In this document: positions 1-8,054 of the stretch, one piece after another
Numbering within the stretch: the first letter of the stretch is position 1
Layout of the letters: every line of letters starts with the position of its first letter
Origin: Lentzea aerocolonigenes
GTDB taxonomy: Bacteria; Actinomycetota; Actinomycetes; Mycobacteriales; Pseudonocardiaceae
Direction: 5' to 3'
Assembly (NCBI RefSeq): GCF_000955955.1
Contig: NZ_JYJG01000223.1
Location: 1 to 40,892 of the forward strand
DNA length: 40,892 nucleotides
Translations under genes and position numbers: made by a program
The notes under the pieces: model-generated
The model's input: the letters and a program-made list of their open reading frames with translations, nothing else
The model's database searches: none
Told to the model about the DNA's origin: nothing

Positions 1-84
1 GGGTCGTTCCACGTCCTGTTCGACAACGGTGGCCTGTACGAGCCGAGCTGGCGGCTGGGCGGCACGGGCTACCGGCCCGTCTAG
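1..84 (+). CDS. C-terminal end of an unidentified protein (5' truncated)
   Basis: Frame 1 is open from the window edge and ends at TAG 82-84, giving the last 27 residues of a protein (ends ...GGTGYRPV). The piece is too short to name. Its TAG overlaps the stop of the next gene on the opposite strand within a shared CTAG at 81-84, so the two genes converge with no spacer. Because the neighbouring module is type VII secretion-like, this could be the tail of a large secreted or toxin-like protein, but nothing in these residues shows it. Confidence 0.55.
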   Translation, partial: GSFHVLFDNGGLYEPSWRLGGTGYRPV

Positions 85-404
85 GGCTCCATCACCTCGA
101 CCTCGTAGTCGTCATCGTCGTCGGCGCGAGGTGGTGCCATCGGTCGGCGTGCCACCGGCTTGGGAGGTGGCGGGGTGAGCGCCTGCTCACCCCGCTCCGC
201 CAAGGCGTCGAAGTCCTCTTCGGACATCGACGACAGCACGTCGAGTCCTTTCGCGACCCGCGCTTCCACCCCCTGGCCGAAGACATCGGTCGATGCCGCT
301 TGCCGCAACGACTTCCTGCCCGTGATCACGTCGTCGAGCAGCGCGCGGAACGCCGGATCACCGCTCGTGTCGCGCAGCACGCGCAGCTCGTCGGACATGG
401 CCAT
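81..404 (-). CDS. Small acidic-tailed hypothetical protein of a WXG/ESX-type module
   Basis: A 107-residue protein of no recognised family. The first ~70 residues look helical and charged. The C-terminus is a proline stretch (PPPPKP) followed by a run of Asp and an acidic end, probably disordered. The ATG at 402-404 lies one base after the TGA of the upstream gene (406-408), so translation is probably coupled; a second ATG two codons in (396-398) is possible. Position and size resemble the YbaB-like or small accessory genes that follow ESX-type substrates in actinobacteria, but I see no diagnostic motif. The stop overlaps that of the converging gene in CTAG. Confidence 0.7.
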   Translation of the reverse strand: MAMSDELRVLRDTSGDPAFRALLDDVITGRKSLRQAASTDVFGQGVEARVAKGLDVLSSMSEEDFDALAERGEQALTPPPPKPVARRPMAPPRADDDDDYEVEVMEP

Positions 405-405
405 C

Positions 406-1122
406 TCAGGCTCCCGGGTGGTCGTAGGCGCCCTGCGGCAACGGATGTCCGGTCAGCGACTGGAGCTTCGACAACGCGGCGAGGATCAGGGCCAGCGACG
501 CCAGGACGGCGTTGTACGCCTTGTCGTGCGCCTCGACGGCCGTCTGCCACACGCGCTCCGCCTTCTTGATCCGCAACGCCGCCAACGCGTACCCGGCGAT
601 CGGGCCCAGGATCGTCTCCGCGGTCGCGGTGCCGAGCGCGGCACCGATCGCCGCCTCCAGCATGAGCTCGAGCAGGTTCTCCAGCTGGCTGTCCAGCATC
701 TTCGCCAGGGTCCACATCCGGTACGCGACCTTGTGGAGCTCCTCGCCGATCTCGGTCAGAGCCTCCTGCTGGCCCGCGACCGCGTCCGCGAGTTTGGTGA
801 AGTAGGCGTCCGCCGCTGTGGCCGCATGTCCCTGCCACGACTTCATCAGCACGTTCTTGTGCTCGGTCAGCGCCTGCCCGTACGCCGCGTAGTACTCACC
901 GAGGTGCACCATCGCGCTGCCGGCCTTGCTGTACGAGGCCCAGTCGCCGGTGACGTAGTCGACGAGCCACTGGCCGGGGTTGATGCCGCCGGTGACCCAC
1001 TCGGTGAGCTTCATGACCGAGTGGCTCACGTTCAGCCAGTCGGCGACGGACAACAGCTCGTCGGCGGCGCTGGGCATCGCGCCCTTCGCCTCCGGCTCGA
1101 GCAGCATCTCAACGGGCTTCAC
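406..1122 (-). CDS. WXG100-like long protein, putative type VII secretion substrate
   Basis: A 238-residue, largely helical, alanine-rich protein. It contains a W-x-G turn (SWQGHAA, near residue 95) between two predicted helices, the hallmark of WXG100/ESAT-6-like helical hairpins. The following region (SQLENLLELMLEAAIGAALG and on to ALRIKKAERVW) contains long amphipathic or hydrophobic helices like those of longer T7SS-associated proteins (about 100 aa is usual for simple WXG100). The GTG start (1120-1122) overlaps the TGA of the upstream EspC-like gene as GTGA, indicating coupling. The function is inferred from fold and context; no ESX ATPase or EccD-type core gene is in the window. Confidence 0.7.
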   Translation of the reverse strand: MKPVEMLLEPEAKGAMPSAADELLSVADWLNVSHSVMKLTEWVTGGINPGQWLVDYVTGDWASYSKAGSAMVHLGEYYAAYGQALTEHKNVLMKSWQGHAATAADAYFTKLADAVAGQQEALTEIGEELHKVAYRMWTLAKMLDSQLENLLELMLEAAIGAALGTATAETILGPIAGYALAALRIKKAERVWQTAVEAHDKAYNAVLASLALILAALSKLQSLTGHPLPQGAYDHPGA

Positions 1123-1445
1123 GGCTGCTCCCGGTAGGTCTTGTCGAGACGTTCGGCCGTCGCCTGGTCGGTGCGCGAGTACATCGTCGCCGTGCGCACG
1201 ACCTCGAGCGCGCTGGCGTCGACGAGCTCCTTGAGCCTGTCGAGGTTCTTGGCGACGGCGGCGGAGACGTCGTGGATGCTCCTGATCGCCGTGCCCCAGA
1301 GAACGCCACCGGCCCGGCCGGCCTGCCGGTCGGTCAGCGCCACGTGCTTCTGCGCGTACGCCTTGCCCGCCACCGCCTGATCGGCCAGGTCGGAGAGCTG
1401 CGCCTGGAACGTGTGGAAGTCCCGGGGCTGAACGCTGAACGTCAT
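1119..1445 (-). CDS. EspC/WXG-like small protein, putative type VII secretion target
   Basis: A 108-residue protein starting MTFSVQPRDFHTFQAQL, followed by LSDLADQAVAGKAYAQKHV. This is the pattern of actinobacterial 'type VII secretion target' or ESX-associated proteins (N-terminal short strand, then a long helix, a Gly-rich turn around GGVLWG, and a second helix). The start at ATG 1443-1445 is preferred because family members begin with a short strand of this type; ATG 1452-1454 and GTG 1473-1475 are in frame upstream. It is the first gene of a three-gene minus-strand unit, overlapping the next gene by GTGA. About 190 bp separate it from a divergent glycosyltransferase-like gene. Confidence 0.7.
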   Translation of the reverse strand: MTFSVQPRDFHTFQAQLSDLADQAVAGKAYAQKHVALTDRQAGRAGGVLWGTAIRSIHDVSAAVAKNLDRLKELVDASALEVVRTATMYSRTDQATAERLDKTYREQP

Positions 1446-1633
1446 GCCGGCCATTACCTCAGCCGGGCCGGTCACCCCGCCACTTCTGTTCCGTTTCCAG
1501 GGGCTCTCCGGCGGCGGCAGGTGGTCGAGCAGTCATTCGCCTCGCGACGCCGTGTCCGTCGGGCATGGTGTGGAGACATCACGCCCGGGAGATCGAATCT
1601 CGGTGGGCCCGAGCGACTCGTGGAGGAGCCGAA

Positions 1634-2749
1634 GTGAGCTCACCGGCAGCGAATCACGACTCGTCGCATCGTCATCTCCTGGCCCGCGCCGCCCCGGGCG
1701 CTCCAGCGAAGGTGGACGCGATCATCGTTCCGACGTCGCGCCCTTCTTCCTGCCTTCGAACCGTGATCGCGCTCGCGAAGCACCACCGCTGCACGCTCGT
1801 CGCGCTGTGCAGCCGCCGGTCGTCGGCGGAAGCCGCCGCGTCGCTCGCGGAACGCGAGGGCGTCGAGATCGTCGCTGTCGACATCGCCGCGGCGACACCC
1901 GGCCTCATCCCGGAGTTCCGGACGACCGCGATGCTCCGCGGTGGTGTTTTCGACCGCCGCACCGACACCAGCGTGAAGCGCAATCTGGGGCTGTTGATGG
2001 CGGCGGTGGCAGGGTGGGAGCGGGTGGTCTACGTGGACGACGACGTGGTCGTCCCGCGTCCTGATGATCTCGGCGACGCCGCGGGACTGCTCGGCGAGTA
2101 CAGCCGCGTGGGGCTGCCGGTCGGTGGCTTCCCGGACAACTCGGTCGTGTGCCACGCCCACCGCGACGCGGGTGGGGCTCAGGACACCTTCATCGGCACC
2201 GGCACGCTCGCGGTGGGGGAGGCGTCGTTCACCTCGTTCTTTCCGGACACCTACAACGAGGACTGGCTCTTCCTGTTGAACGACACCGGGTTGTCGCCGT
2301 CGGCGGTGACAGGACTCGCGATCCAGCAACCGTACGACCCCTACCTGGACACCACGAGGGCGAGGACCGAGGAGTTCGGCGACTGCATTGCCGAAGGCCT
2401 GTTCAGCCTGCTGGGCGCCGGACGCCGGCTGACTGACGCCGACGCCGGGTACTGGCACCGGTATCTGGCTCGGCGCAGGCTGTTCATCAACGAGGTCATG
2501 GGCATGGCCGAGCGTGCACAACTCGACAGCGTCACGAAGGACCGGATGCGTGCCTGCCTCACGGCCGCGCTGGAGTGCAACCTCCTGATCGGACCGGGGC
2601 TGTGCCTGGACTTCATGTCCGCGTGGCGAGCGGATCGGCAGACCTGGCGCAGGCACGTCGAACTCACGCGCCGGCACCACGGTGGGCAGCCGGTCCAGAA
2701 GCTGCTGGCCGACGCCGGGCTCGTGCACCGCTACCTGTCAGGTGCCTGA
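1634..2749 (+). CDS. GT-A-like glycosyltransferase family protein, paralogue 1
   Basis: A 371-residue cytosolic protein of a family with three members in this window. It has an N-terminal VDAIIVPTS strand-loop (about residues 27-35) and KRNLGLLMA (115-123), then a strand ending in VDDDVVVP with Asp135-137 as the metal/nucleotide-sugar DXD candidate. Further on are FPDNSVVCH (166-174), YNEDW (207-211; the ED-type acidic pair of GT2-like enzymes) and IQQPYDPY (230-237). The fold and motifs indicate a GT-A-like nucleotide-sugar enzyme; donor and acceptor are unknown. The start is GTG 1634, with GGAGGAG at 1622-1628; an upstream in-frame ATG at 1565 lacks a ribosome site. A small inverted repeat (1589-1601) lies upstream. 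It converges with paralogue 2, overlapping by 19 bp. Confidence 0.75.
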   Translation: MSSPAANHDSSHRHLLARAAPGAPAKVDAIIVPTSRPSSCLRTVIALAKHHRCTLVALCSRRSSAEAAASLAEREGVEIVAVDIAAATPGLIPEFRTTAMLRGGVFDRRTDTSVKRNLGLLMAAVAGWERVVYVDDDVVVPRPDDLGDAAGLLGEYSRVGLPVGGFPDNSVVCHAHRDAGGAQDTFIGTGTLAVGEASFTSFFPDTYNEDWLFLLNDTGLSPSAVTGLAIQQPYDPYLDTTRARTEEFGDCIAEGLFSLLGAGRRLTDADAGYWHRYLARRRLFINEVMGMAERAQLDSVTKDRMRACLTAALECNLLIGPGLCLDFMSAWRADRQTWRRHVELTRRHHGGQPVQKLLADAGLVHRYLSGA

Positions 2750-3975
2750 TCGAGGTCTGGCCGGGTTCGCTGCCCGAGCAGGCGGGCCAGCACCACCGCG
2801 GCCTGGCCGAGTTGATTCGTCCGAGGCAGTGAGGACAGGGCGTCGCGCCACAGCTCGAGATCACGGCCCCAGTCCGCGACGAACCTCGCCAACAGGTCCG
2901 GCCAGTCGCCGGTGTGCGTGTCGAGTGCCACCTGGACGACACGTGCGGCGTCGGACACACCGCGCTCCACGAGACCGGCGGACAACTCACGCAACATCGC
3001 GCGCCGTTCGTCCAGAAGCGACCTCCAGAAGCCAGGACTGACGACCTCGCTCAGCCGCGGCGTCCTGAGCAAGCCTTCCACCAGGACCTCACCGAACTCC
3101 TGGGCGGCCGCGCGCTGCGGATCGCGGTACGGGTCGTACTCCTGCTGTGTCGTCGTGCCCACGACGCAGGCCGCCGCCGGGTCGTGGCGGAGCATCTCCA
3201 GCCACAGCAGCATGTCTTCGTTGTAGACGGGTGGGAAGAACGGCGGCAGCGGATCGCAACTGATCGCCATGGCACCCCCGCCTGCGAACGAGACTCGCGC
3301 GTCCGTGCCGTGCGTGCGTGCGTGCCCGACGGCGGAGAAGTCGCGGAACTCGTTGATCGCCCAGCCGACGAGGCGCCGCGGGACACCGCCGCGATCCGTT
3401 CCCGCGAGCAGGGCGGCCGCGTCCTTCAGGTCCGCCCGGCTGATCGGCTGCACGTCGTCGTCGACGAAGAGCACGCTTCGCCAGCCGAGGATGCACGCGA
3501 TGATCAGTCCCGCGTTCCTCTTCTGACTGAGATCACCGGTCGTGTTCGCGAGCGGATGCCCGGACGTTCGCATCGGGAGGATGGCCGCGCGAGAGAAGTT
3601 CTCGAATGGCAGAACCAGGTACTCGTGCCGGGCGAGACCAATCCCGGCCAGCAGTGTCCCGGCTTCTGCCGCGTCGGTCCGGCCGCTGGTGAGAACCACC
3701 AGGCAGGAACCGGCATTGCGCGCGGTGATCGCGGCCGCGCTGAGGTGGTGCGCGCCGCGGGCCGAGGGCACGACGACTCCGTCGAAACAGGATGCCGGAC
3801 CCTCCGGCGCCTGTGTGATCTTGTGACGATCGGCAGCGGGCATGGTGGCGAGCGACGACCGGTACGCCGTGAAGGCACCGAACTGTTCAACAGCGGTCAC
3901 GGGACGGAGCCGCCAGGGCACGAGTGCGGCGGCGGAGACGAGGAGCAGCACGAACATCAATCCCTGAACCGTCAC
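2731..3975 (-). CDS. GT-A-like glycosyltransferase family protein, paralogue 2, membrane-anchored
   Basis: A 414-residue paralogue, the most divergent of the three. It begins with a hydrophobic segment (about residues 6-20) ending in WRLR, so it is probably membrane-tethered; the other two lack this. Shared landmarks are FDGVVVPSA (64-72), QKRNAGLIIA (151-160), LFVDDDV (169-175, Asp172-174), YNEDM (251-255) and QQEYDPY (277-283). The start is GTG 3973-3975, with GGAGGG six bases upstream (3982-3987). It lies 28 bp downstream of, and on the same strand as, the NB-ARC/TPR gene, so the two probably form an operon. It may modify a cell-envelope or membrane-proximal acceptor; no substrate can be read from sequence. 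Confidence 0.72.
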   Translation of the reverse strand: MTVQGLMFVLLLVSAAALVPWRLRPVTAVEQFGAFTAYRSSLATMPAADRHKITQAPEGPASCFDGVVVPSARGAHHLSAAAITARNAGSCLVVLTSGRTDAAEAGTLLAGIGLARHEYLVLPFENFSRAAILPMRTSGHPLANTTGDLSQKRNAGLIIACILGWRSVLFVDDDVQPISRADLKDAAALLAGTDRGGVPRRLVGWAINEFRDFSAVGHARTHGTDARVSFAGGGAMAISCDPLPPFFPPVYNEDMLLWLEMLRHDPAAACVVGTTTQQEYDPYRDPQRAAAQEFGEVLVEGLLRTPRLSEVVSPGFWRSLLDERRAMLRELSAGLVERGVSDAARVVQVALDTHTGDWPDLLARFVADWGRDLELWRDALSSLPRTNQLGQAAVVLARLLGQRTRPDLDQAPDR

Positions 3976-4003
3976 AGCAGACCCTCCTGGCAGTCGACGC
4001 TCG

Positions 4004-6265
4004 TCATTCGGTCAGGTCGGCGAGCCGACGGCGGATGTGGTCGGCTTCGGGAGCACCGAGATCGACGTAGATCGCCAGCGCCAACTCCCAGCTCTTCCTG
4101 GCTTCTGCGATGTTCCCCAACGCCGCGTGAGCGTGGGCGAACCCTTCGTTCGCCTGCGCTTGCTCGTGACGGTCACCGATCTCCTGAGCGATGGTGAGCG
4201 CCTGTTCGTGCAAGTCCATGACCGACTCGGCGCCGCTCACGATCCGGGTGGCGTTGCCCAGTCCGTTGAGGGCTTCGGCTTCCAAGGCCCGATCATGAGT
4301 GGCGCGCGCGAGAACCAGCGCCTCTCGGTGGTAGTTCAGCGCCTCAGCGCAGTTTCCCTGGTGCTGGAGTGCCACGCCGATGTCGCTGAGCGCATATCCC
4401 TGGCGCGGCCGATCATCGGTTTCCCGGAACAACGCCAATGCCCGCTGAGTGTGCTCGACGGATTCCTCGTGGCGGTGCAACCGGTCGAGAACGAGACCCA
4501 TGTTGTTGAGCACCGATCCTTGCCCGCTGCGATCTCCGGCGCTTTCGAAGAGCCTCAGTGCCCGTGAGTCGTACTCAAGTGCGTCGTCGAACCGGCCGAG
4601 CAGCATCTCCACGTGTCCGAGGTCCACGAGCGCCAGCGCTTCCGCCATCGGATGACCAGTCGGTGAGATCATCGCGATCGCCTGTTCCAGGTGGTCGCGG
4701 GCGTCCAGGTAGCGGCACAGGCGCTGGTACACGGTTCCCAGGTTGTGCATGGCCCGGCCGGTCGCGAGTGGATCCCGCTGCTGCCGTCCCGCCGTCACCG
4801 CGAAGGTGTGCAGTGTGACGGCGTCGTCGAAGTGCCCTTGAACGTCGAAGTACCGGAAGAGCGTGGCGGACAGGAGACTCGCGTAGATCGCCCAGGTGGT
4901 GTCCACGGTCTGAGCCGCGACAGCCAGGAACGTCGCCCGCTCGCCTTCCAGCCACCGCATCGCCTGGGCGTCGTCGACGAAGTTCGTCAGCGGCTCACCG
5001 GCCTCCGGGAGCCGAGGCCGGCGATCTTGCTCGTGGGGGAGGAGGACGTCCATCGCGAGCGAAGCGGTGCGTTGGAAGAAGTCGAACAGCCGCCGCAACG
5101 CCGCCTCCTGCGCCGCGCTGGATTCCTCTTGCGACGCGAGGTCGGCCGCGTAGACGCGGAGCAGGTCGTGCATCTGGTATCGGCCCGTTCTGGTGCGCTC
5201 CAGCAGATGCGAGCGAACCAGCGAGCCGAGGACCCGCCGAGCCCTGGTCGGCGTCGCGTCGATCAGTACCGCGGCACTGACCGGCTCGAAGTCACGGCCG
5301 GGATGCAGCCCCAGCAGACGAAACGCGCGTGCTTCGTCAGGTTCGAGATTGCGGTAGGACCACGACAGCACCGCACGCACCGCCGTGTACGGATCGTCTC
5401 CCGCTTCGAGCAGGTCGAGCCTTCCCCGCTCGTCCGTCAGGTCGCTGACGAGCTCGGTGAGGCTCGCGTCCGGGTTGCTGGAAGCCAGATCGGCGGCGAT
5501 CCGGAGAGCGAGCGGAAGCCTGGCGCAGTGCCGGACGAGAGCATCGGCGCCCTCCGGCTCCGCGTCGACGCGGGGACCGACCAGCATGCGCAACAGCGCT
5601 ACAGCCTGCGCGTGCGGCAGCAGGTCGAGGTTGACCCTTCGGGCTCCGTCGCGGGAAACGAGTCCTGGCAAGGTGTCCCGGCTCGTGACGAGCACCAGGC
5701 ACGAGGACGTGCCGGGCAGGAGCGGCCGAACCTGCTCCGCGGACCGTGCGTTGTCGAGCACGATGAGCATCCTGCGACCGGCCGCGATGCTGCGGAACCG
5801 GGCCGCACGCTCGTCCAGCTCGAAGGGGATGTCCGCGTTCGGGATCCCCAGCGAACGCAGCAGGCTGGCGAGCGCCTCACCGGGCGACACCGGCCGCTCC
5901 GGGCCGTAACCGTGCAGGTTCAGGTACAGCTGACCGTCGGGGAACCGGGCGCTGACCCGGTGGGCCCAGTGCGTGGCGAAGGCGGTCTTCCCGACTCCCG
6001 CGGTGCCGGACACCGCGGAGATCACCATCGCCGCGGGTGACTCCTCGGCGGACCCGAGAAGAAGGTCCATCTCGGCCAGCTGCTCGACCCTGTCGGTGAA
6101 GGCGTGCACGTCGGGCGGCAGCTCGTGCGGCACCGGGACCTCGATCTGCGGAGCCGAATGCAGGTGCACACCACCGGCGATCGACCCGGCTTGAACGACG
6201 GCGGCCGCCCTGCCGGACATCTCGTTGGCAGTGCGGGCGTCGTCCTCACCGGCCTCGTTCGACAC
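4004..6265 (-). CDS. NB-ARC/TPR STAND (NLR-like) ATPase with N-terminal VQAG motif
   Basis: About 753 residues. The N-terminus (about residues 17-37) has the Gly-rich stretch SGRAAAVVQAGSIAGGVH, then a short linker and an NB-ARC module: Walker A GTAGVGKT (87-94), Walker B-type MLIVLDNA, and an arginine-finger/sensor-like LVTSRD. A winged-helix region (YQMHDLLRVYAADLA) follows, and the C-terminal third consists of about six to seven TPR-type repeats (ALADY/GxAL patterns). This is the AfsR-type core without the SARP DNA-binding domain. The start is GTG 6263-6265, with GAAGGG five bases upstream; the longer frame to 6334 has no ribosome site. STAND proteins oligomerise on ligand sensing; the VQAG segment could be an amyloid-type signalling motif. 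Probable operon with GT paralogue 2. Confidence 0.85.
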   Translation of the reverse strand: MSNEAGEDDARTANEMSGRAAAVVQAGSIAGGVHLHSAPQIEVPVPHELPPDVHAFTDRVEQLAEMDLLLGSAEESPAAMVISAVSGTAGVGKTAFATHWAHRVSARFPDGQLYLNLHGYGPERPVSPGEALASLLRSLGIPNADIPFELDERAARFRSIAAGRRMLIVLDNARSAEQVRPLLPGTSSCLVLVTSRDTLPGLVSRDGARRVNLDLLPHAQAVALLRMLVGPRVDAEPEGADALVRHCARLPLALRIAADLASSNPDASLTELVSDLTDERGRLDLLEAGDDPYTAVRAVLSWSYRNLEPDEARAFRLLGLHPGRDFEPVSAAVLIDATPTRARRVLGSLVRSHLLERTRTGRYQMHDLLRVYAADLASQEESSAAQEAALRRLFDFFQRTASLAMDVLLPHEQDRRPRLPEAGEPLTNFVDDAQAMRWLEGERATFLAVAAQTVDTTWAIYASLLSATLFRYFDVQGHFDDAVTLHTFAVTAGRQQRDPLATGRAMHNLGTVYQRLCRYLDARDHLEQAIAMISPTGHPMAEALALVDLGHVEMLLGRFDDALEYDSRALRLFESAGDRSGQGSVLNNMGLVLDRLHRHEESVEHTQRALALFRETDDRPRQGYALSDIGVALQHQGNCAEALNYHREALVLARATHDRALEAEALNGLGNATRIVSGAESVMDLHEQALTIAQEIGDRHEQAQANEGFAHAHAALGNIAEARKSWELALAIYVDLGAPEADHIRRRLADLTE

Positions 6266-6425
6266 TCGAGCCCTTCCGTCGTGCTTTCCGAGGCTATCGA
6301 CGCGCGGGTGTCGTTCGTATCGGCTCTCCGGCACATTGGTGCTGGTGGGTTCTTCCTGTCAGCCATTCGGGTTCGTGCTGTTGGTGGCTGATCACGAAAC
6401 GTCGATGGTTCGGTGAGGAGGTCTC

Positions 6426-6920
6426 ATGTCCAACTTGCACATCCGGCCCGCTCGACCCGGCGATCTCGGGTCACTGACCCGGCGGCTGGGGCAGGAGCGG
6501 TTCTTCGCGGACCGCCTGGACAGGCAAGCTGACGGTCGTGGGGTTCTGCTCACGGCGTGGTGCGCGGATGTAGTGGTGGGGGTCGTCCATCTGTGGATGG
6601 AGCAGGCCGAGGAGCGCGAGATTCGTGAGCACCTGCCCGGAGTCCCGTTGATCACCCACCTGGAGATCCACCCGGATTGCCGGCGCACGGGTGTCGGGAC
6701 CACTCTCGTCCAGGTTGCGGAGAAGTTGTTGACCGCACAGGGATACGACAGGATCGCGTTGGCCGTCGGGGTAGGCAGTGCGGACGCAGGGCAGCTCTAC
6801 GCCAGGCTCGGCTATCGGGTGTGGCCGCACCCGCCGATCAGGTGCTGCTCAGTCGGTGACGGCCACGGGCATCGACAGGTCGAGATCTGCAACGTCTTGA
6901 CCAAGGCTTTGGCCCGGTAG
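6426..6920 (+). CDS. GNAT-family N-acetyltransferase
   Basis: A 164-residue protein with the GNAT fold: LHIRPARPGDL at the start, a central strand LITHLEIHPDCRRTGVGTTL that holds the acetyl-CoA pyrophosphate-binding R/Q-x-x-G-x-G/A loop (RRTGVG), then LYARLGYRVW near the end. The start ATG 6426 is preceded by GGAGG (6417-6421). It is divergent from the NB-ARC gene. Its 3' end runs 72 bp into GT paralogue 3 on the opposite strand, so the last ~24 residues are coded antisense to that gene's C-terminus. The substrate (amine or protein N-terminus) is unknown. Confidence 0.9.
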   Translation: MSNLHIRPARPGDLGSLTRRLGQERFFADRLDRQADGRGVLLTAWCADVVVGVVHLWMEQAEEREIREHLPGVPLITHLEIHPDCRRTGVGTTLVQVAEKLLTAQGYDRIALAVGVGSADAGQLYARLGYRVWPHPPIRCCSVGDGHGHRQVEICNVLTKALAR

Positions 6921-8054
6921 GTACCTGCTGCAGAACGCCAGTCCCAAGTTCGCCACGACCTTCTCCACGTTGCCCGCGCGGGGGTTCGCCTTTCTGCTCG
7001 GCTGAATTCGCTCGAGGTGCTGTTGCCAGGTTCGGCGGTCGTCCCTCCAAGCCTGCACGTAGGCTTCGCACCACTCGGGCTTGATGTACTGGGAGCGTCC
7101 CCATGCTGCTTTCAGCGAGTCGAGCTTCCTGGCTCTCAGCTCCGACGGGCGTTCCGCCCGGACCATCTCCATGGTGTCGAGGATGAATCTCTGTCGGATC
7201 CGCAGGTATGCGCGCCAGTAGTCCGTGTCTGCGTCCTGGAGCGGGTATCCCTCGTCCAGCAGCCAGTACAAGCCCTCCGCCAGGACGTCGCCGAGTTCTT
7301 CCATGCGGGCGCGGATGTCTTGGGCGAACGGGTCGTACGGTTGCTGAATCGCAATGCCTGTGACGGCGGTATGACCGAGATGATCAGCATCCAGCAGGAA
7401 GAACCAGTCCTCGTTGTAGATGTTGGGGAAGAACAAGGAGGTCGACCGGGCGTTGACCGCGAGTGCGCCACCACTCACGAACACGTCCTGCGCTCCGCCG
7501 GCCTCCCGGAACGCGTGGCACACGACGGAGTTGTCGGGATAGCCCTGGATGTTCAGGCCGACACCCGCGTACCAGTCGGTGAGGGCCGCTGCTCGGCGGA
7601 GATCGAGCGGATCGGGAACAACGATGTCGTCGTCCAGGAAGACGATTCGCTGCCAGCCCGCTGTCCGTGCGATGAGGAGCCCGAGGTTGCGTTTCAAACT
7701 GATGTCGTTGTGACGGCCGAACCGGGTTCCCTCCAGCAGGGCGGATGTCCTGAACCTCGGCAACAGGTGCAGGGGAGCTTCGCCCACGTCGACGGCCAGC
7801 AGTTCTGCACCTCTGGCGGCCGCGAGTTCCGCTGTCGTCCGGGCTGACGAGTAACAGCCGCTGTGCAAAGTGACCAGCGTGCAGTTGAGCTCCGCCGCGA
7901 GGTCGACAGCGTGCGTCAACGCTCGGGGCCGGCGCACGGTTGGCACGATGATCGCGTCTACCGGCGCCATAACCGACGTTCTCGGCGCGGTGTGCAGCAG
8001 ACTGCGATGTGAACCGTGGTGAGTGTGCAAGCGGCTCTTCAGGGCAGCGGTCAT
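6849..8054 (-). CDS. GT-A-like glycosyltransferase family protein, paralogue 3
   Basis: A 401-residue protein. It shares VDAIIVPT (32-39), LKRNLGLLIA (120-129), VFLDDDIVVP (138-147, Asp141-143), YPDNSVVCHAFREAGGAQD (172-190), YNEDW (213-217) and IQQPYDPF with paralogue 1, its closest relative in the window. Its ATG (8052-8054) overlaps the TAA of the upstream XRE gene in TAATG, with GAGGGA four bases before the start. This selects the start over an ATG six codons upstream and shows translational coupling to the regulator. The 3' end overlaps the GNAT gene tail-to-tail by 72 bp. Donor, acceptor and pathway are unknown. Confidence 0.75.
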   Translation of the reverse strand: MTAALKSRLHTHHGSHRSLLHTAPRTSVMAPVDAIIVPTVRRPRALTHAVDLAAELNCTLVTLHSGCYSSARTTAELAAARGAELLAVDVGEAPLHLLPRFRTSALLEGTRFGRHNDISLKRNLGLLIARTAGWQRIVFLDDDIVVPDPLDLRRAAALTDWYAGVGLNIQGYPDNSVVCHAFREAGGAQDVFVSGGALAVNARSTSLFFPNIYNEDWFFLLDADHLGHTAVTGIAIQQPYDPFAQDIRARMEELGDVLAEGLYWLLDEGYPLQDADTDYWRAYLRIRQRFILDTMEMVRAERPSELRARKLDSLKAAWGRSQYIKPEWCEAYVQAWRDDRRTWQQHLERIQPSRKANPRAGNVEKVVANLGLAFCSRYLPGQSLGQDVADLDLSMPVAVTD

